DNA of 64,000 nucleotides from Siphonodentalium dalli (GCA_032622095.1 CP136061.1:8584447-8648446); one strand, 5' to 3'. Counted from the stretch's first letter, positions 12,764-25,897 are shown. Notes: a model not told the origin generated them from the sequence alone. Numbers and translations are program-made.

Positions 12764-13531
12764 CTAACAACAAAAGATAAAAAAAAACATGAATGAGCTG
12801 TCCCATATCTCACAATAGAATACAAAGAAATAAATCAAATACAAAGCAAAGGTAATGAATGAGTTTCATCATACATATAAATAGAATACGAAGAACATAA
12901 ATGAGATGCCGGATCAGCCTGTTCTCCCAAAAACCCGCACATTATCTGCTTATAAAGCACTTATTTTAGGTACATGTAGGTAATCTGCTTATAATCGCCA
13001 TATTTGGAGGCAATGAGAGCATTTTAGTCACATTATCGATTCACAATGAGGCGGTTCTAAGCAAATTATGTGCGGACAAATAAGCCAACCCACGACTTTT
13101 CAGGTGTACGCTCTTTAACAACGGTTACACTAATTGCAGTAAGTCCCCGGTAAATACAGCAAGTCCCGAGTAAATGCAGCAAGTCCCTCTCGTGGATTAC
13201 GGCGGATTAGTCATGCGTGTTTACACAACGATGTGTTTAATCGGTGGAGGGGCTGATTACAAAGGGCTTTAATCAAAGGGCTTTAATTTGATCGTTATAC
13301 TGATAGATTATTGAAGGGAATTGGACTGAATTGTGGGAGTGAATGATAAAATTAAGAATTGGATTTGTTTTCGATTTTTGTTATTGGTAAATGCAAACAA
13401 GTATAACATGAGCATAGTAGAACAGCAACAAAAGAAAAAATAGAGCACACGTTTTATAAATATACATATATATATAGCAGTTAGCTGAAAGAACAGTTTA
13501 TTAGAATAAATTATATATATATGTATGTATA
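12764..13531. other. Non-coding, with a short 26-bp tandem repeat
   Basis: No gene recognised. About 13136-13190 holds a small tandem repeat of a 24-26-bp unit (core GCAAGTCCC with GTAAATRCA, three degenerate copies). About 13268-13290 has a repeated AAAGGGCTTTAAT. Confidence 0.55.
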
Positions 13532-13850
13532 TCTCATATATATTTTGAAGACCCCTGTTTGTCTGTCTGTATGTCCTTTATAGAATCGAAAACGGGTTGA
13601 CCGATCGAGACCAAACTTCCTATCCAAAGGTAAAATCCCACGGCAATCGTCGACGTCGCATTTTGGAGAAGCCCAGAGCACCCATTCTCCACTCTCAGTC
13701 ACAAAAAAACGGCATTGCGGTGGTTAATCAAGTGAATATTTAATGAGCGTTTGTTTTTAACGCATCGATATAAAGAGCGTTTGTTTACCATTCAACGTTA
13801 TTAGCATCTGCAGAGAGATATACGGGAACAATACTTTTGAGTGGTTTCCT
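13532..13850 (+). mobile_element. Helitron family B, 5'-end fragment
   Basis: It starts ATCTCATATATATTTTGAAG (A then TC) and continues through a segment that is the reverse complement of the body of the complete family-B Helitron at 41397-42492 (ATAGAATCSAAAACG..., ACGCTCTTTAT-type words, AATAACGTTGAATGG). I see no 3' hairpin plus CTAG downstream, so it is a truncated 5' piece. It faces the minus-strand fragment at 14549-15037. Confidence 0.6.
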
Positions 13851-14064
13851 ATGCGGGGAGATTTATTGGATGCCATAGTACTCTTACAACATTTCTGCAA
13901 TAGAATTGCCTCAAAGTGTTCAGCATCATTGTTGTAGTATGTATGACACTTAGGTCAGGGCTTATGGGGTAGGTAGTGTGGATATAGGCATAATGCTTCT
14001 CAGAAATCCCGATTACAAACCAACACTCACAATTTCATCTTTTGCATCAGATACCAACACCTCG

Positions 14065-14548
14065 ACCGATCGGGACGAAACTTGGTACGTGTGTGTAGTT
14101 TGACCAGGTGGTTCTCGTTGTCGTATTGGCGAGCCCGTGCGACGTCCGCGCAGCGCATGCGCAGACGAGATCTCGGAAACGGGTGGAGCTATCGACTTGA
14201 AATTTGGTATGTGAATGTATCTTGCCCCGGATACGAATTTTATCGGGTCGCCGAGTCCGTGCGACGCCAGTTTCGCGCATGCGCAGACCAGATCTCGAAA
14301 ACGGGTGGAGCTATCGACTTGAAATTTGGTATGTGAATGTATCTTGCCCCGGATACGAATTTTATCGGGTAGCCGAGCCCGTGCGACGCCAGCTTCGCGC
14401 ATGCACAGAGCAGATCTCGGAAACGGGTAGAGCTATCGACTTGAAATTTGGTTTTTGAAAAGCCCGGACAACGTCGGGCTGGGTAGAGCTATCGACTTGA
14501 AATTTGGTTTTTGAATAGCCCGGACAACGTCTCAAATTATATAGTAGA
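14065..14548 (-). mobile_element. Helitron-like 5' region with a 122-bp internal tandem repeat
   Basis: About 3.5 copies of a 122-bp unit (CTATCGACTTGAAATTTGGT at 14189, 14311 and 14433, then a shortened copy at 14489). On the minus strand the block begins A|TCTACTATATAATTTGAG at 14548, a Helitron-type 5' end related to the other family-B starts. The 'accaaatttcaagtcgatagc' style text is typical of Helitron 5' regions. The 3' end was not found. Open frames here follow the repeat and are not credible genes. Confidence 0.55.
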
Positions 14549-14977
14549 TTGGCAGATTCCAGTAGCTTTATAACGGTATATCTGGGGAGAAATCTGATGC
14601 TATATTCGCGATTATCTGGGATGATTTCGGTATATAAATATATACTGTAAAAACAAAGCGCGCCATCCGTGCTCGCAGGGTTGGTCAGAAACAAATGTTT
14701 TTTAAATTTAATGTATGTTCCGTATATCTCTCTGCAGATGCAAATAACGTTGAATGGCAAACAGACGCTCTTTATAGCGATGCGTCAAAACAAACGCTCA
14801 TTAAATAATCACTTGATTAACCCACGCCGTGCCTTTGCGGTGATTTGGGAGTGGATAAAGGGTGCTCAGATCTTTTCCAAAACCCGACAACTACGGTGTT
14901 TGCGGTGTTTTACCCTTAGATGGGAAGTTTGAACTCAATCGAGCGAACCGTTTTCGATTCTATGAAGTACATACATG

Positions 14978-15011
<34 letters not shown>

Positions 15012-15037
15012 CGAAGTCTCAAAATATATAGTATAGA
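14549..15037 (-). mobile_element. Helitron family B, 5' part (minus)
   Basis: On the minus strand it starts A|TCTATACTATATATTTTG at 15037, the same terminus as the complete copy at 42492. Similarity to that copy runs through to TAGATTGGCAGATTCCAG at 14545-14562. A simple AT repeat sits inside the 5' region (14985-15010). No 3' terminus is present, so it is incomplete. Confidence 0.65.
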
Positions 15038-16945
15038 TTACCAACCGCATATATGAATTTTAGGAGGTATTCATGATTTCAGAATGCATTATTTAAAGTT
15101 TTATGTATAGTGTTTGTAACCAGGTTTGATACATGTACATAAATATCTATGCTCCAAATCCACACCTATCTTCGTGGTATGCCTTAGAAATATGCCATAT
15201 TTATCATGAACAGATTGTAAATTCCTTGAGTTTTCGTCCCAGTCCAAAAATACAGAGGACAGCCTCTATCTGATTCAGGAAATATTTCCTTTGGTTATAT
15301 ACAACGACACTCAGATAACAATTACCCACTAAAAGTATCAGTTTAAATGAAACAATACTAAAATTATGGACAAACGTCAAAACCACCATAACTGCAAGAA
15401 ATTTCTCATCAACAACACTTAATGAGCGGAACCACTTTATGGTCAACCATACTCCACATTAATCTTTTATTATACACTTGTGTCAACTTCTTCAACCCGG
15501 AACAAAAATTGTTGTTCTCCTGTTAGGAATATTCCATATATATTATGGGTCCAAGTAATGGTAAACATGTGATTGATTATATGCATTTTGATTTGTGTAT
15601 TTCAGTATGTATTTTTAACCATAATTATGTATTGAAGTATATTAGCATATGTTAGCCTGGACCCAGGCCGGGAATACCATGTGATGCCGGCTGCGTGGGA
15701 CGCCGTGTGCCTCCTGGCACAGTCGATACCACATACATTCTCGAACTAATGTGCACATTGTGCTGCAGGGATTATAACTTGTCATACGCATTGCAACATC
15801 GTAACAACAGACAAGAAAGTTTAAAGCTATATTTGAATATCAAAACCAATCTATGAAACAATTGTTGCAATACACTCAGATTCGTTATTTCCACATGCAA
15901 AAAGAAAGGCTATGAACTAGATTTGCCACTTAAAGGCCCTTACAGCCTGATAATAAACCTTACGATATACACCTTAACGATTCGTATAATTATAGACTTT
16001 CATTGTATATAAGGCAGAAATAACTATAATCTGCATGTCTTATATTTACACAAAAATCAACCAAATACATTACGTATGGTTATGTGTATAAATGGTAAAT
16101 GTAGTCAGGAAGAGTGTATAACCCACTCAAAACAAAAGCACATATAGTCCCTGCACCAAAATGTGTATATATACATGCATCTAACCGAGAACGTATTGAT
16201 GTACAGGGACCTGTAGGGCGATCCGCTGCCGTCACCTTTGCGCTGCCCATTGGCGGTGTCCCCACATGCGCGCCTGCTTTGCGGTAGTGGTACTATGCAA
16301 ATACCTATAGATGTATGGTGCCCTTGACGTAGCGCGGGCGCGTGCTTGGCGACAGCGGATTGGGCTGCGCGGGGGTGGGGGTGAAGCGCGTTACAGGCCA
16401 CTGCGTTTGTGACAATAATTCAGATAGCCGCCATAATACGCTATGATACTTAAATCATTTCAGTAGATATATACCATCGAGCATCACACCTATTGCCATC
16501 CACGATTCATATACGGTAGGTATAGTTATAATGCCATCAAATTTGCTCGAGTTGATTCCAAAATTCTCGATATTAAAATGTGATAAATTGTAATCGATCG
16601 ACGAGGGATAACTCTATCGACACAAATCTCAATTCTGCCTATGCATGGAGTTACACCACTTGTTACCTTTGCGTAAAATGTATATACAAAATTGAAGTTT
16701 GTGGTCTGTCCTGAAGGGCGGGTGGAGGCCATTAAAAATGGCACCCACATGCCGGACTATTTGTATTGTTATATCATTTGTACATATATATGTTATTACC
16801 TACCCCCCTCCCCAGAGTGTGTCTGCTGAAACTGGTACCATTTATATTGTGTATACAAATCATTCTATATATACATTACATAGATACTTGTTAATAATAT
16901 GTTGCATGGAGATTGGCCGATACGTCTGCGTACTTGTACTTCCCT
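15038..16945. other. No gene recognised; GC-rich patch at 16200-16400
   Basis: AT-rich sequence up to about 16190, then a patch of roughly 200 bp that is clearly GC- and CpG-richer than its surroundings (16200-16400), then AT-rich sequence up to the LINE. The patch could be a small CpG island or an old insertion; no promoter or exon is supported. The 5' boundary of the LINE that follows is not identifiable. Confidence 0.45.
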
Positions 16946-17233
16946 ATGTCTAATATCGAAATAATTTCTCTAAACGGCCGAGGGCTTAACCAAAACGAAA
17001 AACGCCGAGATCTGTTCCATCACCTTCGAGATAAAAAAGCTTCAATATATTGTCTACAGGACACTCATTTCACCAAAGCCATGGAAAAATACATTGAAGC
17101 AGAATGGGGATCCAAAACAGTAATGGCCTCTTACTCGTCTCAATCCCGTGGGGTGGCATTCCTCTTTAATAATAACTTCGAATATGAAATGAAATACATG
17201 ACACTACACGGGATTCAGAAGGGAACTACATTA
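16946..17233 (+). pseudogene. Tx1/L1-like LINE ORF2, endonuclease N-terminal part
   Basis: Starting at ATG 16946, it encodes the start of an apurinic-type endonuclease: ISLNGRGLNQNEKRRDLF, then YCLQDTHFT, then SRGVAFLFNNNF. This order (LN-RGL, Q-E/D-TH, SRGVAxLF) is that of L1/Tx1 ORF2 endonucleases. The usual QETH glutamate is Asp here (QDTH). The frame is cut at 17233 by the Helitron array and resumes at 27626. No ORF1 is seen upstream. Together with the second part the ORF2 region totals about 3.8 kb, normal for a Tx1-type ORF2. Confidence 0.85.
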
Positions 17234-19006
17234 TCTATATATATAAAACCCGTCGTCTGTGTGTGTGTGTATCTGTGTGTGTATAACTCGGTCACGCTTT
17301 TGGCGCGTTTATAACTTTTTAACCATGCGTCCAATGTGGCCCAAATTTGTACCACGGCCTGTAGTGTGTCATAAAAGGTGACTCACCAAATTTCATTCCG
17401 ATTGGTCCAAGCAAACCTGAGATCTAACATGGTCCCCAAATGCAGTATCTGCACTCAAGTAGACACTATTTCTTATGACGTTTGTCGAAATGACGTCATT
17501 GACGTCGAACGCAAACCAACACTTGCTTTGCTATTGTAGGCGAAACTGCCATGCGCTCTACCAAAGCGTTGTTGGAAATAGGCGCTAAATTAATGTGGCA
17601 GTTCATGTTCAGTGTGAATTTAGGTAATGAATGTTGATTTTGTCACGGAATTGCATGTATAGTGGGGTGTTGAGTCAAGACTCGAACGTTCTACCGCCGT
17701 TGGGAATGGGTGGATGTATATGTAGTGGGATGCAGAGTCAATACTCGAACGTTCGTCGTTGGGAATGGGTGCTAATATGGTATTTTAATTTGCCAGTTGG
17801 ATTTGAACATAAGTAAATAATGCTGTCTTTGATACGAAAGTTGTGCATTGAGTGTGGAATCGAAGGTGTATCGGTATACTCGGAAGATGGCAAAAGGACA
17901 CAGTCTGGCCTCCCGCCAGTGGGTACCGCAAACTCAGTAAATTCGAAGGAACTCAGTTATAAAAATCACATTCCCGGGCCGGGACTAATAATACAGTGTA
18001 AACACTACTGCCGACGCTAATTAATGCTCTTTTAATCTTTAGGTTCAGTGCAAATCTGATACAAAAAATGTTTAAAAGATCAAAATGTGCACGAAGCGCA
18101 CGCAGTTAAAGATCATATAATGTGCGCGAAGCTCACAAAGGGGATATAGGCCTCTCCCGCGCTAAATAAAGGTTCCGAATTGAGCCTGTTTCAGTTAGTA
18201 GGCCTATAGTAAAATATGTTGATTGTTGCGTTCCATATATGTGCATGAATATACGTGGGTTGGGGAGATTGGGGTGGGGGTAAAAATACAGTTTTATTGA
18301 AATAATGTGTTCATACAAATGGGCCGCGCAGTGCAGGGCGTGTGATCATTAGGATGCATGCTGAATACAGGTTCCAAAGGGGTTCCGTTTAAAATGTGTT
18401 GTAAGTTCCCCATATATGTGCGCGAAGCGCGCGCAGTTTAAGATCATATAATGTGCGAGAAGCGCAGAAAGGGACTGTGGGCCCCTCCCCCGCTAAACAA
18501 GGCTCCCGAATTGAGCCTGTTTCAGTATATAGACAAAGTAAAATATTTGATTGTTGCTTTCCATACGTGCATGCATATACATGGGTTGAGGAGATGGGGT
18601 GGGGGTAAAAATACAGTTTTATTGAAATATTGTTTTCATACAAATGGGCCGCACAGTGCAGGGCGTGTGATCATTAGGCGGCATGCCGAATACAGGTTCC
18701 AAAGGGGGTCCGTTCAAAATGTGCCGCAAGCTCCCGAATAAAGGCTCCTGAATTGAGTATGTTTCAGTTGGTTTATAGTAATATTTAAATAATATGCTGA
18801 TTTTGTTTCGTTCAATATGTGCATGTGCATATGTGGACTGGGTGTGTAGAAATACAGTTTTTAGTGAAATAAAGTGTTCCAACGAGCATCCAGTATATCA
18901 CAAAAGAGAAGCATGACCATTCCATGCGTCCATGAACGCGGACACTAGAACATAACAAAGAACATTTGTATGTATACCCGTCATTTTGTGACGGGCAACC
19001 CCCTAG
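17234..19006 (+). mobile_element. Non-autonomous Helitron, array copy 1 (1773 bp)
   Basis: The 5' end is TCTATATATATAAAACCC, preceded by host A (17233). The 3' end is the hairpin CCCGTCA-TTTTG-TGACGGG, an 11-nt tail CAACCCCCTAG, and CTAG ending at 19006. No terminal inverted repeat and no target duplication are seen. These are the defining Helitron ends. The 5' region has (GT)n and ...TTGGCGCGTTTATAACTTTT. The 3' half has three diverged sub-repeats of about 320 bp, each with GTGCGCGAAGCK, TGAAATAAAGTGTTC and ATACAGGTTCC blocks. No Rep/helicase is encoded. This is the most diverged of the six copies. Confidence 0.9.
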
Positions 19007-20731
19007 TCTATATATATAAAACCCGTCGTCTGTGTGTGTGTGTGTCTGTGTGTGTATAACTCGGTCACGCTTTTGGCGCGTTTATAACTTTTCAACCATG
19101 CGTCCAATGTGGCCCAAATTTGTACCACGACCTATAGTGTGTCATTAAAGGTGACTCATCAAATTTCACGCCGATTGGTCAAAGCAAACCTGAGATCTAA
19201 CATGGTCCCCAAATGCTGCATTTGCACTCAAGTAGACACTATTTCTTATGACGTTTGTCGAAATGACGTCATTGACGTCGAACGCAAACCAACACTTGCT
19301 TTGCTATTGTAGGCGAAACTTCCATGCGCTCAACCAAAGCGTTGTTGGAAATAGGCGCTAAATTAATGTGTCAGTTCAGGTGCAGTGTGAATTTAGGTAA
19401 CACATGTTGATTTTGTCGCGGAAGTGCATGTATAGTGGGTTGTAGAGTCAAGACTCGAACGTTCTACCGTCGTTGGGAATGGGTGGATGTAGTGGTGTGC
19501 AGAGTCAAGACTCGAACGTTCGTCGTTGGGAATGGGTGCTAATATGGTATTTTAATTTGCCAGTTGGGTTTGAACATAAGTAAAGAATGCGGTCTTTGAT
19601 ACGAAAGTTGTGCATAGAGTGTGGAATCGAAGGAGTACCGGTATACACGGAAGATGGCGAATGGACACAGTCTGACATCCCGCCAGTGGGTGCCGTGAAC
19701 TCAGTAAATTCGCCGGAACTCAGTTGGAAAAAGCACATTCCCGGGACAGGCCTAATAATAGGGCCTACAGTGTAAACAATACTGCCGACGCTAATTAATG
19801 CTCTTTTAATCTTTCGGTTGAGTGCACATCTGATACAAGAATAAATGTTTAAAAGATCACAATGCGCGAAGCGCACGCAGTTTAAATTCATATAATGTGC
19901 GCGAAGCTCACAAAGGGGCTGCAGGCCCCTCCCCCGCTAAATAAAGGTTCCGAATTAAGCCTGTTTCAGTTAGTATAGATTAAGTAAAATATCTTGATTG
20001 TTGCGTTCCATTTCCATATATGTGCATGCATATATACGTGGGTTGGGGAAATGATGGTGGGGGGGGGGGGGGAATACAGTTTTATTGAAATAAAGTGTTC
20101 ATACAAATGGGCCACGCAGTGCAGGGCGTGTGATCAATAGGCTGCATGTTGAATACAGTGTCCGTTTAAAATGTGCTTCAAGCTCCCTATATGTGCGCGA
20201 AGCTCACGCAGTTTAAGATCATATAATGTGCGCGAAGCGTAGAAAGGGACTGTATGCCCCTCCCCCTCTAAATAAAGATTCCGAATTGATCCTGTTTCAG
20301 TTAGTATAGATAAAGTAAAATATTTTGATTGTTGCGTTCCATATGTGCATGCATATACATGGGTTGGGGATATGGGGGTGTGGGTAAAAATTCAGTTTTA
20401 TTGAAATAAAGTGTTCATATATATATAAACGGGCGGCGCAGTGCAGGCGTGTGATCATTAGGCGGCATGCTGAATACAGGTTCCAAAGGGGGTCCGTTCA
20501 AAATGTGCAGCAAGCTCCCGAATGTAGGCTCCTGAATTGAGTATGTTTCAGTTGGTGCATAGTATTTAAATAATATACTGGTTTTGTTTCGTTCAATATG
20601 TGCATGCGCATGTGTGTACTGGGTGTGTAGAAATACAGTTTTAATGAAATAAAGTGTTCCAACGCGCATCCAGTAACAAAGAGGAGAAGCATGACCATTT
20701 ACCCGTCATTTTGTGATGGGCAACCCCCTAG
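19007..20731 (+). mobile_element. Non-autonomous Helitron, array copy 2 (1725 bp)
   Basis: It begins with TC immediately after the CTAG of copy 1, with no intervening base, and ends at CTAG 20731 after the hairpin (here CCCGTCATTTTGTGATGGG, one stem change). It shares private variants with copy 3 and is nearly identical to it. A poly-G run (20058-20072) is the main length difference. Confidence 0.9.
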
Positions 20732-22449
20732 TATATATATAAAACCCGTCGTCTGTGTGTGTGTGTGTCTGTGTGTGTATAACTCGGTCACGCTTTTGGC
20801 GCGTTTATAACTTTTCAACCATGCGTCCAATGTGGCCCAAATTTGTACCACGACCTATAGTGTGTCATTAAAGGTGACTCATCAAATTTCACGCCGATTG
20901 GTCAAAGCAAACCTGAGATCTAACATGGTCCCCAAATGCTGCATTTGCACTCAAGTAGACACTATTTCTTATGACGTTTGTCGAAATGACGTCATTGACG
21001 TCGAACGCAAACCAACACTTGCTTTGCTATTGTAGGCGAAACTTCCATGCGCTCAACCAAAGCGTTGTTGGAAATAGGCGCTAAATTAATGTGTCAGTTC
21101 AGGTGCTGTGTGAATTTAGGTAACACATGTTGATTTTGTCGCGGAAGTGCATGTATAGTGGGGTGTAGAGTCAAGACTCGAACGTTCTACCGTCGTTGGG
21201 AATGGGTGGATGTAGTGGTGTGCAGAGTCAAGACTCGAACGTTCGTCGTTGGGAATGGGTGCTAATATGGTATTTTAATTTGCCAGTTGGGTTCGAACAT
21301 AAGTAAAGAATGCGGTCTTTGATACGAAAGTTGTGCATAGAGTGTGGAATCGAAGGAGTACCGGTATACACGGAAGATGGCGAATGGACACAGTCTGACC
21401 TCCCGCCAGTGGGTGCCGTGAACTCAGTAAATTCGCCGGAACTCAGTTGGAAAAAGCACATTCCCGGGACAGGCCTAATAATAGGGCCTACAGTGTAAAC
21501 AATACTGCCGACGCTAATTAATGCTCTTTTAATCTTTCGGTTGAGTGCACATCTGATACAAGAATAAATGTTTAAAAGATCACAATGCGCGAAGCGCACG
21601 CAGTTTAAATTCATATAATGTGCGCGAAGCTCACAAAGGGGCTGCAGGCCCCTCCCCCGCTAAATAAAGGTTCCGAATTAAGCCTGTTTCAGTTAGTATA
21701 GATTAAGTAAAATATCTTGATTGTTGCGTTCCATTTCCATATATGTGCATGCATATATACGTGGGTTGGGGAAATGATGGTGGGGGGGGGATACAGTTTT
21801 ATTGAAATAAAGTGTTCATACAAATGGGCCACGCAGTGCAGGGCGTGTGATCAATAGGCTGCATGTTGAATACAGGGTCCGTTTAAAATGTGCTTCAAGC
21901 TCCCTATATGCGCGCGAAGCTCACGCAGTTTAAGATCATATAATGTGCGCGAAGCGCAGAAAGGGACTGTATGCCCCTCCCCCTCTAAATAAAGATTCCG
22001 AATTGATCCTGTTTCAGTTAGTATAGATAAAGTAAAATATTTTGATTGTTGCGTTCCATATGTGCATGCATATACATGGGTTGGGGATATGGGGGTGTGG
22101 GTAAAAATTCAGTTTTTATTGAAATAAAGTGTTCATATATATATAAACGGGCGGCGCAGTGCAGGCGTGTGATCATTAGGCGGCATGCTGAATACAGGTT
22201 CCAAAGGGGGTCCGTTCAAAATGTGCAGCAAGCTCCCGAATGTAGGCTCCTGAATTGAGTATGTTTCAGTTGGTGCATAGTATTTAAATAATATACTGAT
22301 TTTGTTTCGTTCAATATGTGCATGCGCATGTGTGTACTGGGTGTGTAGAAATACAGTTTTAATGAAATAAAGTGTTCCAACGCGCATCCAGTAACAAAGA
22401 GGAGAAGCATGAACATTTACCCGTCATTTTGTGATGGGCAACCCCCTAG
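20732..22449 (+). mobile_element. Non-autonomous Helitron, array copy 3 (1718 bp)
   Basis: It follows CTAG of copy 2 directly but starts TATATATATAAAACCC: the terminal TC is missing, a 2-bp loss at the 5' end. It ends at CTAG 22449. It is a near twin of copy 2 at an offset of about 1723 bp. Confidence 0.9.
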
Positions 22450-24173
22450 TCTATATATATAAAACCCGTCGTCTGTGTGTGTATCTGTGTATCTGTGTGT
22501 GTATAACTCGGTCACGCTTTTGGCGCGTTTATAACCTTTCAACCATGCGTCCAATGTAGCCCAAATTTGTACCCCGACCTATCGTGTGTCATAAAAGGTG
22601 ACTCACCAAATTTCACGCCGATTGGATAAAGCAAACCTGAGATCTAACATGCTCCCCAAATGCAGCATTTGCACTCAAGTAGACACTATTTCTTATGACG
22701 TTAGTCGAAATGACGTCATTGACGTCGAACGCAAACCAACACTTGCTTTGCTATTGTAGGCGAAACTTCCATGCGCTCTACCAAAGCGTTGTTGGAAATT
22801 AATGTGTCAGTTCAGGTTCAGTGTGAATTTAGGTAACGAATGTTGATTTTGTCGCGGAAGTGCATGTATAGTGGGGTGTAGAGTCAAGACTCAAACGTTC
22901 TACCGTCGTTGGGAAAGGGTTGATGTAGTGGTGTGCAGATCCAAGACTCAAACCTTCGTCGTTGGGATTGGGTGCTAATATGGTATTTTAATTTGCCAGT
23001 TGGGTTTGAACATAAGTAAAGAATGCTGTCTTTGATACGAAAGTTGTGCATTGAGTGTGGAATCGAAGGAGTATCGGTATACACGTGGGTAGGCGGTACC
23101 CAGTGGGTTCCGTGAACTCAGTAAATTCGCCGGAACTCAGTTGGAGAAAGCACATTTCCGGGACAGGCCTAATAATAGGGCCTACAGTGTAAACAATACT
23201 GCCCACGCTAATTAATGCTCTTTTAATCATTCGGTTGAATGCAAATCTGATACAAGAATAAATGTTTAAAAGATCACAATGCGCGAAGCGCACGCAGTTT
23301 AAATTCATATAATGTGCGCGAAGCTCACAAAGGGGCTGCAGGCCCCTCCCCCGCTAAATAAGGTTCAGAATTGAGCCTGTTTCAGTTAGTATAGATTAAG
23401 TAAAATATCTTGATTGTTGCGTTCCATATATATGTGCATGCATATACGTGGGTTGGGGAGATGATGTGGGGGCAAAAATACAGTTTTATTGAAATAAAGT
23501 GTTCATACAAATGGGCCACGCAGTGCAGGGCGTGTGATCAATGGGTTGCATGTTGAATACAGGGTCCGTTTAAAATGTGCTGCAAGCTCCCTATATATGT
23601 GCGCGAAGCTCACGCAGTTTAAGATCATATAATGTGCGCGAAGCGCAGAAAGGGGCTGTACATAGGCCCCTCCCCTCTAAATAAAGATTCCGAAGTGAGC
23701 CTGTTTCAGTTAGTATTATAGATAAAGTAAAATATTTTGATTGTTGCGTTCCATATGTGCATGCATATACATGGGTCGGGGAGATGGGTGTGGGGGTAAA
23801 AATACAGTTTTATTGAAATAAAGTGTTCATACAAACGGGCCGCGCAGTGCAGGCGTATGATCATTAGGCGGCATGCTGGATACAGGTTCCAAAGGGGGTC
23901 CGTTCAAAATGTGCAGCAAGCTCCCGAATGTAGGCTCCTGAATTGAGTATGTTTCAGTTGGTGCATAGTATTTAAATAATATACTGATTTTGTTTCGTTG
24001 CGCATATGTGGACTGGTGTGTAGAAATATAGTTTTAGTGAAATAAAGTGTTCCAACGCGCATCCAGTAACAAAAAAGAGAAGCATGACCATTCCATGTGT
24101 CCATGAAAGCGGACACTAGAAAATAACAAAGCACATTTATATACCCGTCATTTTGTGACGGGCAACCCCCTAG
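22450..24173 (+). mobile_element. Non-autonomous Helitron, array copy 4 (1724 bp)
   Basis: TC start directly after CTAG of copy 3; it ends at CTAG 24173. It shares private features with copy 5, such as the doubled GTATCTGTGTATCTGTG near the 5' end, GTAGCCCAAATTTG, and a shorter middle segment (GGAAATTAATGTG). Confidence 0.9.
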
Positions 24174-25897
24174 TCTATATATATAAAACCCGTCGTCTGT
24201 GTGTGTATCTGTGTATCTGTGTGTGTATAACTCGGTCACGCTTTTGGCGCGTTTATAACTTTTCAACCATGCGTCCAATGTAGCCCAAATTTGTACCCCG
24301 ACCTATCGTGTGTCATAAAAGGTGACTCACCAAATTTCACGCCGATTGGATAAAGCAAACATGAGATCTAACATGCTCCCCAAATGCAGCATTTGCACTC
24401 AAGTAGACACTATTTCTTATGACGTTAGTCGAAATGACGTCATTGACGTCGAACGCAAACCAACACTTGCTTTGCTATTGTAGGCGAAACTTCCATGCGC
24501 TCTACCAAAGCGTTGTTGGAAATTAATGTGTCAGTTCAGGTTCAGTGTGAATTTAGGTAACGAATGTTGATTTTGTCGCGGAAGTGCATGTATAGTGGGG
24601 TGTAGAGTCAAGACTCAAACGTTCTACCGTCGTTGGGAAAGGGTGGATGTAGTGGTGTGCAGATCCAAGACTCAAACCTTCGTCGTTGGGATTGGGTGCT
24701 AATATGGTATTTTAATTTGCCAGTTGGGTTTGAACATAAGTAAAGAATGCTGTCTTTGATACGAAAGTTGTGCATTGAGTGTGGAATCGAAGGAGTATCG
24801 GTATACACGTGGGTAGGCGGTACCCAGTGGGTTCCGTGAACTCAGTAAATTCGCCGGAACTCAGTTGGAGAAAGCACATTTCCGGGACAGGCCTAATAAT
24901 AGGGCCTACAGTGTAAACAATACTGCCCACGCTAATTAATGCTCTTTTAATCATTCGGTTGAATGCAAATCTGATACAAGAATAAATGTTTAAAAGATCA
25001 CAATGCGCGAAGCGCACGCAGTTTAAATTCATATAATGTGCGCGAAGCTCACAAAGGGGCTGCAGGCCCCTCCCCCGCTAAATAAGGTTCAGAATTGAGC
25101 CTGTTTCAGTTAGTATAGATTAAGTAAAATATCTTGATTGTTGCGTTCCATATATATGTGCATGCATATACGTGGGTTGGGGAGATGATGTGGGGGCAAA
25201 AATACAGTTTTATTGAAATAAAGTGTTCATACAAATGGGCCACGCAGTGCAGGGCGTGTGATCAATGGGTTGCATGTTGAATACAGGGTCCGTTTAAAAT
25301 GTGCTGCAAGCTCCCTATATATGTGCGCGAAGCTCACGCAGTTTAAGATCATATAATGTGCGCGAAGCGCAGAAAGGGGCTGTACATAGGCCCCTCCCCT
25401 CTAAATAAAGATTCCGAAGTGAGCCTGTTTCAGTTAGTATTATAGATAAAGTAAAATATTTTGATTGTTGCGTTCCATATGTGCATGCATATACATGGGT
25501 CGGGGAGATGGGTGTGGGGGTAAAAATACAGTTTTATTGAAATAAAGTGTTCATACAAACGGGCCGCGCAGTGCAGGCGTATGATCATTAGGCGGCATGC
25601 TGGATACAGGTTCCAAAGGGGGTCCGTTCAAAATGTGCAGCAAGCTCCCGAATGTAGGCTCCTGAATTGAGTATGTTTCAGTTGGTGCATAGTATTTAAA
25701 TAATATACTGATTTTGTTTCGTTGCGCATATGTGGACTGGTGTGTAGAAATATAGTTTTAGTGAAATAAAGTGTTCCAACGCGCATCCAGTAACAAAAAA
25801 GAGAAGCATGACCATTCCATGTGTCCATGAAAGCGGACACTAGAAAATAACAAAGCACATTTATATACCCGTCATTTTGTGACGGGCAACCCCCTAG
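24174..25897 (+). mobile_element. Non-autonomous Helitron, array copy 5 (1724 bp)
   Basis: The same length as copy 4 and nearly identical to it. It starts TC after CTAG 24173 and ends CTAG 25897. Scattered single-base differences from copy 4 (for example GGTTGATG versus GGTGGATG, about 22920 and 24643) show these are separate copies in the assembly and not one read twice. Confidence 0.9.

Noticed and set aside
14013..14458. Overlapping repeat-encoded frames on both strands (129, 84, 77 codons)
   Set aside because: They follow the 122-bp Helitron-type repeat in all frames and encode no known motif.
16200..16400. GC-rich patch as a promoter island of a host gene
   Set aside because: No exon follows on either strand before the LINE; base composition alone is not enough.
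19109..21614. Small open frames conserved between Helitron copies (67 aa on +, 128 aa on -)
   Set aside because: They are conserved only because the copies are near-identical DNA; copies 4-6 and copy 1 break them, and no domain is recognisable.
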